DNA of 64,000 nucleotides, from positions 402,951 to 466,950 of the forward strand of contig QEOQ01000690.1 in the NCBI GenBank assembly GCA_010279815.1. The letters run 5' to 3'. A program made the translations under genes and the position numbers. This document shows positions 41,768-51,410 of the stretch, piece by piece. How positions within the stretch are numbered: the stretch's first letter is position 1; each line of letters starts with the position of its first letter. Under the pieces are notes generated by a model. That model was given only the letters and a program-made list of their open reading frames with translations. It was not told where the DNA came from and searched no databases. The stretch comes from Brachionus plicatilis (Eukaryota; Rotifera; Eurotatoria; Ploima; Brachionidae).

Positions 41768-42862
41768 TGTTACAGTTAAAACGAGAAATTGGGCATTACG
41801 CGAAATGTCAATGGCAAATAATAAGCTACTGGAAAAAACTAAGTTTGCAAAATGACTGATCTTATGTGAAATGACATGACAAAACATAAAAAAACTGTAA
41901 AAAACAGGAAACTTCTAATATAATTTGCTAAATGACATGCTAAAAAATAAAAATTCTAATAAATGAAAAAGCAAAATACTAACTATTAATATTAATTGTG
42001 TATAATTCAAAATTAATAATTGTTAATAGTAAATATATTATTACGTTTTGAAGGTAACATATATAGACAACAAAAAATTTTATAAAATGAATTATTTATT
42101 TTATTTATGTTGTATGTGTATGTATTGTGTTAATTTGAGTTTTAAAATTTGTTTAAAAATATATAAATAAAAATGATTGAAAAAATTCAAGAGATAGAAG
42201 ATGCTCTTACTAACCCAAGCAATAATGCCGTCCAACAAAAAAATTTAGATTTGAGAGAAAAAATTACGAATCGTCTTTGTCAATTTTTCAAAAAGGATCT
42301 CAAAACTAATGATTTTTCAATCGAGAAAGATAAAATTATAAAAAAAAAGTAGAATTCTTAATAGATATCATCGATAACCAAACTAAAGTAAAAAGTGCTC
42401 ATCGTTATCAAAACAACTGGGATATCAAAAAATTAATAGAAAAATCCGAAAAAAAACAATCGGTTTGGTTATTGTTGTAATTGAAGATATGTATGATGTT
42501 GTTCTTAAGTCACATGTTGCTGTCGGATAATAATTTTATGTTTTTATTTTTATTTTTTTACTTGAATTTGACTTTTTTAATAAATGGAATTTCAAATATG
42601 TATGCCATGTAATTTAATAAATTTTCTTATTTTAAAATTTTTAATTTTGTTATCTTTAAAAATTTAGATATTTACCAAATAATTAATGGCAATTATTGAA
42701 ATACATTAAAATCACAAGTTTATTTTTTGCCATGTCATTTTCAGAGGAGTGATAGCACAAGAAAAAATAAAAAAAAATAATAAATTTATTTTTTGACAAT
42801 GGTATTTCATGAAAAATCTTGGCATTTTGAGTAATGCCCAATTTCACGTTTTGAAGGTAACA
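41768..42862. mobile_element. Ginger-like DNA transposon relic with a duplicated right end
   Basis: Left end TGTTACAGTTAAAACGAGAA, then ATTGGGCATTACGCG; right end is the inverse of TGTTACCTTCAAAACGTGAA then ATTGGGCATTAC. TATA flanks both (41764-41767, 42863-42866), a 4-bp duplication typical of Ginger. A second right end, also followed by TATA, lies at 42042-42063, so 41768-42059 alone has the shape of a 292-bp MITE. The part between holds a broken integrase-like gene. Confidence 0.65.
42173..42536 (+). pseudogene. Broken integrase-type transposase N-terminal region
   Basis: ATG 42173 opens MIEKIQEIEDALTNPSNNAV and stops at 42350-42352 after a run of A that probably caused a shift. The next frame gives EFLIDIIDNQTKVKSAHRYQ then NNWDIKKLIEKSEKK, and a third gives VIEDMYDVVLKSHVAVG. 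The last block resembles the EDMYDVILxAHxxxGH lead-in to the H2C2 zinc finger of Ginger-type integrases, cut just before the zinc ligands. Catalytic DDE is absent. Confidence 0.45.
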
Positions 42863-43202
42863 TATATACATAGTACATAGTTTTCTATACCATACAATAG
42901 TATAGATGTAAGTTAGATTTAAAAAGCTGACTTTTTGCGTAAGGATGCATTTGGTTTGTTAGCAACCCAATTGTTTGATGGCGCATAATGGAGCTAACAC
43001 CTGGTTCTTTTATTTTTCCAGATTGGTCCATTTAGTTTACTTATTTCATTCAGTATTTATTTAATTCAGACACAGATAAAGGAAAAATCTTTGATGATAT
43101 TATAGCCACAACCTTTAGCCCTCATTTTGATTTTGTTGAATCTACTGATAAAAGTGAAGTTCCACAAATAATAAGAGATTTTTTGAATAATAAGGTAAAA
43201 AA

Positions 43203-44453
43203 TAGTTTAAAAAAGCCCACCACCCTACGCACCTTACGCAACAAAAGCATCAGCCTCGAATCACCCGCTGGACATTCTGTTTCTCGATTTCGCCAAAGCT
43301 TTCGACACCGTACCACACACTCGCCTCATACACAAGCTTGAACAATATGGCATAAAATCGAAACTCCTATGCTGGATACGCTCATTCTTACAAAACAGGA
43401 AGCAAAAAGTAATTCTAGGCGAACACGAATCAGATTGGCTACCGGTACTAAGCGGTGTCCCACAAGAATCTGTACTCGGCCCTACACTCTTCGTCATCTA
43501 CATCAACGACATCAGTGATGGAATTACCAATCAGGCGAAAATGTACGCCGACGACACGAAAATTCTAGCCAAAATAGACCCGAGCCACCCTGAAAACAGC
43601 ACCACCAGTTTACAAAACGACATAAACACAATCAACGACTGGTCAAACAAGTGGCTGATGAGATTAAACATATCGAAATTCAAAGTATTGCATATCGGCA
43701 AAAACAACCCAAAAACAACCCAATAGCAACCTACACAATGTCAGATCACAGCTCAAATACAAACATTAGAATAACTGAAACCACAAGCAAAAGAGACCTC
43801 GGCACTTTTATCTCTAATGATCTTAAGCCATCACACCAAGTCTGTAAAGCCGCTGCTAACGCAAACTTTATACTCAGCTCATTAAAGAACGCCTTTACGT
43901 TAAGAGACGCAAAACTCTGGAAAAAGCTTTACACATGTTATATTAGACCGCACTTGGAATTTGCAAGCTCGGCCTGGAGTCCATACACCCAGAAAGACTT
44001 AAAATTGCTGGAAAAAGTACAACACAGAGCCACGAAAACCATACATGAGTTCAAAAGCCTAAACTACGAAGATCGATGCAGCAAATTAGGGCTAACTACA
44101 CTAAAAATAAGGCGTATCCGTGGAGACATAATACAGAAATTTAAGCTTGAATCAAATTTAGAGCACATAAACTGGTACGCAAAACCGCTATGCTCGGAGC
44201 CGCGAAGGGGTCATAGAGGACTTTTCAGGCGTGAAATAGTAAGATGTTGTAATCCAAGGCACAATTTTTTCAATAATAGAATTGTTAAATTTTGGAACGG
44301 CCTACCAAACGAAGTCAGCAACTCAACTACAGTCAACTCATTCAAGAACAACCTCGACAATCATCTCGCCACCGCTACAGGGCGTCATCTACTGTTGACG
44401 CGCTCCGCATGATCAATTTCATGCCGCGGTTTTTTTTACTACTACTACTACTA
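43203..44453 (+). mobile_element. CR1/L2-like LINE inserted in LINE family B
   Basis: A GC-richer block that ends with TACTACTACTACTAC at 44439-44453, a microsatellite 3' tail as in CR1/L2 elements. It splits the reading frame of an older LINE. It is 5'-truncated. A trace of the same 3' end (TCGCGGTCCTACTACTA-like) occurs at 53715-53727. Confidence 0.75.
43262..44412 (+). pseudogene. Reverse transcriptase of the CR1/L2-like LINE
   Basis: From 43265 the frame reads LDILFLDFAKAFDTVPHTRL, KLLCWIRSFLQNRKQKV, SGVPQESVLGPTLFVIYIND, AKMYADDTKILAK and NDWSNKWLMRLNISKFKVLH, then stops at 43726. The adjoining frame continues from about 43730: SKRDLGTFISNDLKPSHQV, YIRPHLEFASSAWSPYT, EKVQHRATKTIHEF, RRIRGDIIQKFKL, FWNGLPNEVSNS, to TGA 44410-44412. 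YADD is intact; PQGS has become PQES; one frameshift lies near 43727. It is one of the better-preserved RTs here. Confidence 0.85.
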
Positions 44454-45289
44454 CCCTTTTAGAAATTACAAATACCTTAAAAAAACTAAAAGAGCGAGCA
44501 AGGTCTGGCTTAGATCGGATCCACAACTTAATGATAAAAAATTTACCAAAAGAGAATTTATTTGAAATAAGTAAACTTTTTAACATGAGTCTAGAACTAG
44601 GCCAAGTCAAAAAAAGCCAAAATCCTGGAAAATAGCAAATATAACCATGATCCCTAAGAAATCTTCTCATACTCAAGACCCTAATAACAATTGTCCAATT
44701 AGTATGACAAGTTGTCTTGGAAAGTTACTTGAACATATTATTTACACCAGAATATGTAATTTTCTTGAGAACAATAAATTACTTGAACATGAGCAATCAG
44801 GATCTAGATAACATAGACGTACAGCAGATAATCTCTTCTTTCTTATTCAAAAAGTTGCAGAGTCCTTTAATAGAAAGAAATAGGTATGTTAGGTAATCTT
44901 TGAAAATCCTTGATAGGATCAATCTTGGATTATTCTTTTCCTTGTTTTTAATATTCTTTCGACTTACTTATCCTTTTTTTTAAATTTTTATTTATTTTTA
45001 TTTTATTTATTAAAATATTAAAATTTATTGTTTTATTTTTTATTATTATTATTCAATAAAATTGTCAAAAAAGTCAAAATTTAAAATTTTTATTTTTAAT
45101 CACATAATTTTTTAAAATATTATCAATATTCTGAGGCTTTTGAAGAATTTTTAGACCGACCTTTTATAGGAAAATTAATAAGTTTCAGTTAATTTTATTT
45201 TAAGTGAGGCTAATGCATATAAATGACTTTTGCCACGCTCAGGCTCACGGTCACTTCCAAATTAATTATTTTTTTAGTTTGAAAATTTT

Positions 45290-45465
45290 TTTGTTGAGTG
45301 AGCAGATCAGAGATTTAGGATGTGCTGAAACAATTTTCCCATTAAAGACTATATAGATTGTTTGCTTGGATTGTACTTAATATGGTCTTTTACCATATTA
45401 AGCTATAATATTGAGTTGATCTTGCATGTCGTTTAAATCGTCTGCCTATAGAATTTTGCCTCAAT
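45290..45465 (-). pseudogene. Reverse transcriptase fragment with mutated YADD
   Basis: On the minus strand KIL-stop-ADDLNDMQDQLNIIA is followed by QTIYIVFNGKIVSAHPKSLI. The tyrosine of YADD is a TAG codon and two more stops follow. This is the palm/thumb joint of a non-LTR RT, different from the other families in the window. Confidence 0.45.
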
Positions 45466-47539
45466 CTTTAATCTAAGAATATTTAAAAAAAAGATTATTT
45501 TTCCAATTATTAACTTTTATCGAAAAATTAAAATTTTTGAGGTGTTTTCAGAATAATTCCTGGAAGAATCATCCCATCAAAATAAACAAATTATAGAAAA
45601 AGATAATGAATTAATGAAAAGAAATTATTTTTTTGAGAGGACACAATTAGCTACAAAATAAAATATTGAACTGTTATTTGAATTTTCATGACTCCATAGA
45701 ACCATTGATGGTCATTGGTGGTAACATGAAAGTAAAAAAATTAAATAAAGGCAATTTAAATTATAATAATTATTGATTTGGCTTGATAATCGGATCAATT
45801 TGATGGATTTGATTATTTTGAAAATCTCAGAAGAAAAGAAAAAAAAACTGATTCATTTTAAATTCAAATTTAAAAATTTTAAATGCAATGGTGATCTAGT
45901 ATAATCACCATTACATATAAATAGTTTGTATAAAATTGATTTTTCTCCTGGTCTTGTATAAACTTTATTTTTTTTTGTTTTTTGTTTTTGAATTTCTCTT
46001 TTTTATACCCTTGTTATCAATCCATATAAAAGAGAATAAAAAGTTGTTTTTTTTTTTTCTACAAAGATAATTCAAATTGTATAAAAAAATCAGTAACACT
46101 TTTTTGGTTAAATTATTAACCAAAAAAAATGTTAATAAATCATTTAGGCTGGTTTCAAATTTTAAGTTATCAAATATTTTTTTAATTTTTAAAAAATAAA
46201 ATTTAATTTTTTAAAATTTTCGATCAAATATTATATTTTAAATTTGATTTTACTTCACCTTAACTTTTTTTTTTTTATAAACAATTTTATAATTTGACTA
46301 AAAACAATGTGTACATATTAAGAAAAAAAATTATTTTTCAAAAGGAGATTTTAATAATGCAAATGTACTGTTTTGACACTTCAAAAAAAAAGAAAAATTT
46401 TTTTATTTTACATTTTGAATTAAACGATATGAACAAAAGAAAATTTCAATAAGGTCTTTAACTACTTTAATTAACTTATTACTTTTAATATTATTAATAT
46501 TTTTGAAGATATTTCTTATTAAATTAAATAATCAAATAATTTATCATCCTTTAATCATTCGTTCTACCAAGATTCGACTTTTCCTTATGGTTACTAATTT
46601 ATTTTCCATGACAAATTATAAAAAAGTGCCAAATTGTACCAATTCCTGTTTGAACAAATGTCTCAATCTTAAAAAAAATAATAACACCTAACGATTAAAG
46701 CACAATCAACAATTTTCAAAGAAAATTTTTTGAGGGTTTTTTTAGCATAGAGTTAACAGAAGACTTGACTTATTTTAATGAACTTTTTCAATATAATAAA
46801 TCTTCTAAATTTAAAGAAAACTCAACAAACTAAAAGATCTTTCTAACAAAACTCATCTAATCACTCAAAAAGCTTAATTTTATGTAGGAAACGCCACGAC
46901 TAACTTATAAATAAATTATTTAAAGATGATCTATTATGGGATCTAATTTCTACAAAATTTCAGCTATTAACAATCTAAACATGCTTTTTGAAATTTATTT
47001 TAAATTATTACCAAAATTAGAAATTTAAAAAATAAAAAAACAAAATTATTAAATATTTTTTAAAATATATTTATCTTTTAATATTACATGAAGTCAGGCA
47101 ACTATTTTGAAAGCTATTGAAATATTTTTTTACAAAATCATTACAAAATTAAATTTTTGTATCAAAAATCAATCAATTTTTTAATGCCAAATTAATCATG
47201 GAATTTCTGTCTATGAAAAAGTAAAACAACATTTTATTATTTTTTGTGTAAGACAAGCTTTTTGTTTCCTATATTTAGGAAATCTTCAAAAAATCGAGAT
47301 TAATTTGATGCTTCAAATGCTTTTTTTAACCTAACCTTTAAAAAACATCTTTAGAAAAGATTAAAAATATAAAGTTCAAAAGTTTCTGGATAATTGTAGA
47401 TTAATCTTTTTTACTTGTAAATTCTATGTAATTTTGTATTTAATAATAAATTAACTTTTTGTTTTCTTTTTTTTTCCACATATTTGCCTTTTAGGCTTGA
47501 TTAAATTTAGAATAAAAAAAAGAAATAAAGTTTAACTAA
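45466..47539. other. AT-rich intergenic DNA
   Basis: No exon, RNA gene or clear repeat is visible in about 2 kb. Open frames are short and of random composition. Confidence 0.45.
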
Positions 47540-47545
47540 TTTATT
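47540..47545 (-). terminator. Candidate poly(A) signal of the calcium-binding protein gene
   Basis: AATAAA on the minus strand lies about 145 bp after the stop codon. It is a plausible site, not unique in this AT-rich DNA. Confidence 0.35.
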
Positions 47546-47688
47546 GATATTCAAAAAACATAAATATAATAATTTAAAAAAAATACATTAGTATTCAAGA
47601 AAATTTAGTTAATTTAATCTAAAGAAGGATATTGTGAGTGGTATTTTTAGAGAATTAGATATTTTTGTTTGCCAGATAGCTGGTCTAT

Positions 47689-49154
47689 TCAGAGATCTAA
47701 TCCCATATTGACTACATGACCTTGTTCTTCGTTGGTGAAAAATTGCTTCATGAATTCGCTGAACAAATTGTAGTCCATTTTCTTTTTACCACTTTCAGTG
47801 ATATACTCGTAGGCCTTTTGAGCAGCCTCTTCCTCAATCTCCCATGTAGACATCATGACCACAAACTCATCTTTCAAAATGTTTCTGTCATCGAAAAACT
47901 CGTTGGCTCTAAACAAGGCCTTGTGCAAGCCTTCATACCACTCAGGAAAAGAGCCATTTTGTCTCACATGCAAAATGATGTCGTTCATCACATCTAGCCA
48001 TTCGTCCAGATCGATGGCACCGTCCTTGTTTGCATCACCCACTTCGCACAAATCCCAAAAGTACTTTTGGAAGTTTTGTTCCAAGCGTTTTCGTAAGATT
48101 TTGAGACGCGAGTTCTTTTCAGCGTCCTCCTTTGGCACGATGGTCTCCACGGCCGCCAAAAAATCATCCCAAGTCACTATACCGTCATTGTTGGTATCTT
48201 AAAAAATTAAAAATTTTTATTTTGAAAATTTTATTTTAATCACATGCACTTAATAGAAATAAAAATATCTAAAAATTAAAAATTTTTTTCATTAGATGCA
48301 TTTTTGGAATTTATATTTAAAATATTTTTTTTTAAATTTGGCTTAATAGATGCTTTTGTGGATAAAAAAATTTATTGTTAAATCTAGCTTAATAGATGCT
48401 CTAGTGGGTTCTAGTGGGTGTTAGTTGATCATGTTTATTTGCCTTATTAAAGATTTTCTTGTGGAATTAAAAAATTAATACAAAATTAAAAAATAAAAAA
48501 TTAATTTTATTTAAATTTTTTTTTTTTATTTAATTCAATAGATACTCATGTGCGCATTAAAAATTTAATATTTTGAATTTAATAGATGCTGTTGTGTAAA
48601 AATAAAATTCATATTTAAAAAATTTTTTTTTATAAGATGTTCTTGTGGAATTAAAAAATTAAATTTAACTTAATAGATTTTCTTGTTGAAAAAAAAAATT
48701 TATTTTTAATTTACAACTAAATTTTAATTAATAGATACTCTTGTGCGCATTAAAAATTTTTAGATTTAAAAAATATTTTTTAATTTAATATATCTTAATA
48801 GATGCTTTAATTGGCATTTAAAATTTTACATTTAAAAATTTTTTTTAAAAGATGTTCTTGTGGAATTAAAAAATTTATATTTAAAACATTTTTTTAAATC
48901 TATCTTAATAGATGCACTTGTAAAATTTAAAAATTTTTACTAAAAAAATTTTTTTTTAATTTACAACTATATTCTAATTTTAATAGATACTCTTGTGCGC
49001 ATTAAAAAATTTAAGTTAAACAAAAATTTTTTATTTTAATATATCTTAATAGATGCACTTGTGGAATTAAAAAAAAAAGCTTACCCAAAGTTAAATTGTA
49101 GTATTTCCTCAACTTTTTTTCGAGAGTTTGATTTTGAATCTGATCTCGTGGCAT
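47689..49154 (-). CDS. Sarcoplasmic calcium-binding protein (EF-hand)
   Basis: Two exons, 49085-49154 and 47689-48197, are separated by an 887-bp intron (TTTGG|GTAAGC ... TTTTTTAAG|ATACC). The joint completes the first EF-hand loop DTNNDGIVTWDD (residues 24-35). The product has 192 residues, the usual size of invertebrate sarcoplasmic calcium-binding proteins, which buffer calcium in muscle. The second loop DANKDGAIDLDE is at residues 78-89. The third and fourth hands (FFDDRNILKDEF, ESGKKKMDYNLF) are degenerate and probably bind calcium poorly or not at all. Start is the ATG 75 bp below a TATA box. The gene is better in GC than its intron. Confidence 0.9.
48290..49080. repeat. Degenerate tandem repeat filling the calcium-binding protein intron
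   Basis: On the plus strand a motif like TTAATAGATGCTCTTGTGGA followed by ATTAAAAATTT recurs at least ten times (for example near 48349, 48391, 48537, 48582, 48670, 48730, 48797, 48906, 48983 and 49046) at spacings of about 45-150 bp. Variants read GATACTCTTGTGCGCATTAA. The repeat stops just before the donor side of exon 1. It explains why this intron is far longer than the usual 44-62 bp. Confidence 0.75.
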
Positions 49155-49228
49155 TTTGATTTATTGCTTTTAAGTTAGTTTTTCTTGTTTAAACCTTTGA
49201 TTTGATAGAAAGAAGAACTACTGATGAG

Positions 49229-49236
49229 TATTTATA
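49229..49236 (-). promoter_or_regulatory. TATA box of the calcium-binding protein gene
   Basis: TATAAATA on the minus strand is 75 bp upstream of the ATG, leaving room for a 5' leader of about 45 bases. A CCAAT box on the same strand lies at 49366-49370, about 135 bp further up. The pairing fits a strong muscle-type core promoter. The plus-strand open frame at 49275-49505 covers this promoter and is not believed to be a gene. Confidence 0.6.
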
Positions 49237-49643
49237 GAAATTTTGAGCTATTCTTCTAGATTTATCTCTAAGATATGGCTCGAACCGAGCATATACTTGA
49301 AAATGAATGGATATTTGCTAAATTCAGCATAGTTTCTTCAAGACTTGAGCAATTTCTCAATCTCGATTGGCTCAAACTCAGCCTTCCAGAAGCCGAATTC
49401 AATCAGCACCGCAGCAATCATAATTCTGAAGTTATCTCAGAGCAAAAAGCTAACAAAAGCAGAATAATTTATTCCTCTCAGCCGGGTTCTCATGTTTCCT
49501 TGTAACCTAATTTTTTAAATTACATTAATTAAAACAAACGAATTAACTATTTCTTTTCTGCACTTATTTTTCGAGATCAGATTACACTTTTAATTCATCC
49601 AGGTCTGATAAGAAAAAAAAAAAAAAAATTTTTTTAAGAATAT

Positions 49644-49649
49644 TTTTAT
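49644..49649 (-). terminator. Candidate poly(A) signal of RPL28
   Basis: AATAAA on the minus strand lies 38 bp after the RPL28 stop codon, a normal short distance for a ribosomal protein gene. Confidence 0.6.
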
Positions 49650-49686
49650 TAACATTTGAAGACTTGGAGAAAAAATCTAAAAATGT

Positions 49687-50381
49687 CTACTCTTTTTTGG
49701 CCGGCTTGGCAGCTGGAGCAGCCTTGGTTCGCTGGGCGCGCATCAAAGCGCTGGCACGTCTCAAGGCAGCCATTTTCAAGTCTTTTCGGTACTTGGTTTT
49801 GCGCAAGGTGTTTCTGATCTTGTTGAGCACGCGTCTGGGTCCAGAGGAGGTCTTGAAGTTGACTGTGTTCACATTTTTGGCCGGCTTGTTCCTGAAGCTG
49901 GTCTTCAGAGTGGTCAACACAACGCCATCGCCCTCTTGGCTCGCGGCCACTCCGACGGCTTTTTCCTGGACCAGGCCGCTGAATCGGAACGAATTTTTGC
50001 CTTTCAAGTTGTTTGGCTCCTGAATATGACACAAAATTAAGGAATTTTGATAAAATTTTAAAAAGCCCTCATATAAGTCTTGAATGGAGTATCAGCATCT
50101 CAAGTGTACAAAACTCTTTATGATCGCTACTACCAAAATGATTTAATCACGGGGCTTTTGGGAAGTGTAAAAATGTCCTTCATAAAAAATAGAGTTTCTT
50201 CATCAAGGATGTTCATCCTTAAGTTCGCTACTACCAAATTGATTTTTAATCTTCAGGATTTAAAGGAAAAGAACAAAAAAAAGGCAAACGTACATACAGT
50301 TGTGAAAGTTTGACCATGGGCGCCCTTGAGCAAAAAGGCCGAGTTGTTTCTGACAAGCATCCATTGCAAGTGTGAAGACAT
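49687..50381 (-). CDS. RPL28: Large-subunit ribosomal protein eL28 (RPL28)
   Basis: Exons 50298-50381 and 49687-50019 are joined across a 278-bp intron (ACAACT|GTATGT ... ATTCAG|GAGCCA), giving 138 residues; human RPL28 has 137. The N-terminus MSSHLQWMLVRNNSAFL and the joint TTEPNNLKGKNSFRFSGL match the family closely. The C-terminal part has KTKYRKDLKMAALRRASALM and a lysine/alanine-rich tail. It is part of the 60S ribosomal subunit. Codons are GC-richer than the surroundings, as expected for a highly expressed gene. A pyrimidine-rich CACTCTAACC lies upstream of the ATG and may be the 5' end of the mRNA. Confidence 0.95.
50020..50297 (-). other. RPL28 intron with a repeated 20-mer
   Basis: The plus-strand motif TCGCTACTACCAAAATGATT (50124 on) recurs as TCGCTACTACCAAATTGATT (50225 on), about 101 bp apart. 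Ribosomal protein introns often host snoRNAs, but I cannot find a convincing C/D box pair or H/ACA arrangement. The repeat is otherwise unexplained. Confidence 0.5.
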
Positions 50382-50822
50382 TTTGAGCTCTGGTTAGAGT
50401 GGGTCTAAAAACAAGAGGAACATTGCTTTAGTAAGTGCCTAATGCGGCAAAGAAAAAAGCTTAGGAGCAAATGATTTCAATTTTTTGTTTCAAAATTTTG
50501 ATAGCTTTGCTTGCAATGCAAATCGTGAGCACGTTTTGGAAAAAAAAAATTTCAAGCTTTTGAGAGAGTGAATGCATTCAAGTTGATTTTTTTGCCAGCA
50601 AACAAAATTAAAATAATTTTTCTAATATGAAAATTTTCTAGCTGAGAAACTGATTTTTGAAAATCAGTTTGGGAAAAATTTTATTTTTTGTCTTAAACTT
50701 TGAATTGAGGTTAAATACCAAGAGAATTGACCCTTGGGTTGATTTGTAAATTAATTTGCTCAACACTCGTTTTGCAAACAGATTTAAGTCTAGACTAAAA
50801 AATTGGAGCAAAATTTTCTTTA

Positions 50823-51410
50823 AAAAAATTCGAAAAAATTCCTATTTATTTTATTTGAAAAAATTATTTTTAAATAAAAATTTTGACTCTTAAAAGTCAA
50901 GTGTGGTGAAAAAAATTGATTCTCGTGAGGACTCTGGTCACCAGAAATAGAAATTTTATTTAACTTGGAATGGATGTCCGAATGGCCATCTTATATAATT
51001 TCACCAAAAATTTAAATTACTGAATTTTCATAACAGGCATTTTATATGATAAAATTTTCAATCAGAAAAAAATTTATTATTTTGCAAATAAATTAATTAT
51101 TTATTCAAATTTTTTTTTTTTTAAAAATTCAAAAAGTTTCCTATTTATTTTATTTGAAAAAATTATTTTTAAATAAAAATTTTGACTCTTAAAAGTCAAG
51201 TGTGATGAAACAATTGATTGCCTTGTCGACCCTGGTCATTGGAAACAGAAATTTTATTTAACTTGGAAAAGATGTTTGTATAGCCATTTTTTATAATTTC
51301 ACCAAAAATTTAAATTACTGAATTTTCATAATCTGCATTCTATATGATAAAATTTTCAATCAGAAAAAAATTAATCATTTACAAATAAATTAAATATTTC
51401 TTCTAATTTT
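50823..51410. repeat. Direct tandem duplication, unit about 299 bp
   Basis: Two copies share CTATTTATTTTATTTGAAAA (50842 and 51141), GACTCTTAAAAGTCAAGTGT, AATTTTATTTAACTTGGAA and TCACCAAAAATTTAAATTAC. They differ at many positions in the middle, so the duplication is old. Each unit contains the small palindrome GACTCTTAAAAGTC. No reading frame. Confidence 0.8.

Larger units (their letters stand above)
43081..44965 (+). mobile_element. LINE family B relic, interrupted by a second LINE
   Basis: Before 43203 a frame reads FVESTDKSEVPQIIRDFLNN. After 44453 it resumes as EITNTLKKLKERARSGLDRI, then FEISKLFNMSLELGQVKKSQ, LGKLLEHIIYTRICNFLENN and ADNLFFLIQKVAESFNRKK. At about 44920 it jumps to LIGSILDYSFPC, so the palm is deleted. 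Several stops and shifts show age. Confidence 0.65.

Noticed and set aside
47716..48202. Two plus-strand frames opposite the calcium-binding protein
   Set aside because: The minus-strand frame has EF-hand loops and correct splice phase; the plus frames are its reverse shadow.
49275..49505. 76-residue plus-strand frame near the calcium-binding protein gene
   Set aside because: It covers the minus-strand promoter with CCAAT and TATA boxes, and has no domain or splice support.
49649..50032. Alternative frames over RPL28
   Set aside because: Only the frame with EPNNLKG and the RRASALM block matches a known family and splices in phase to the first exon.
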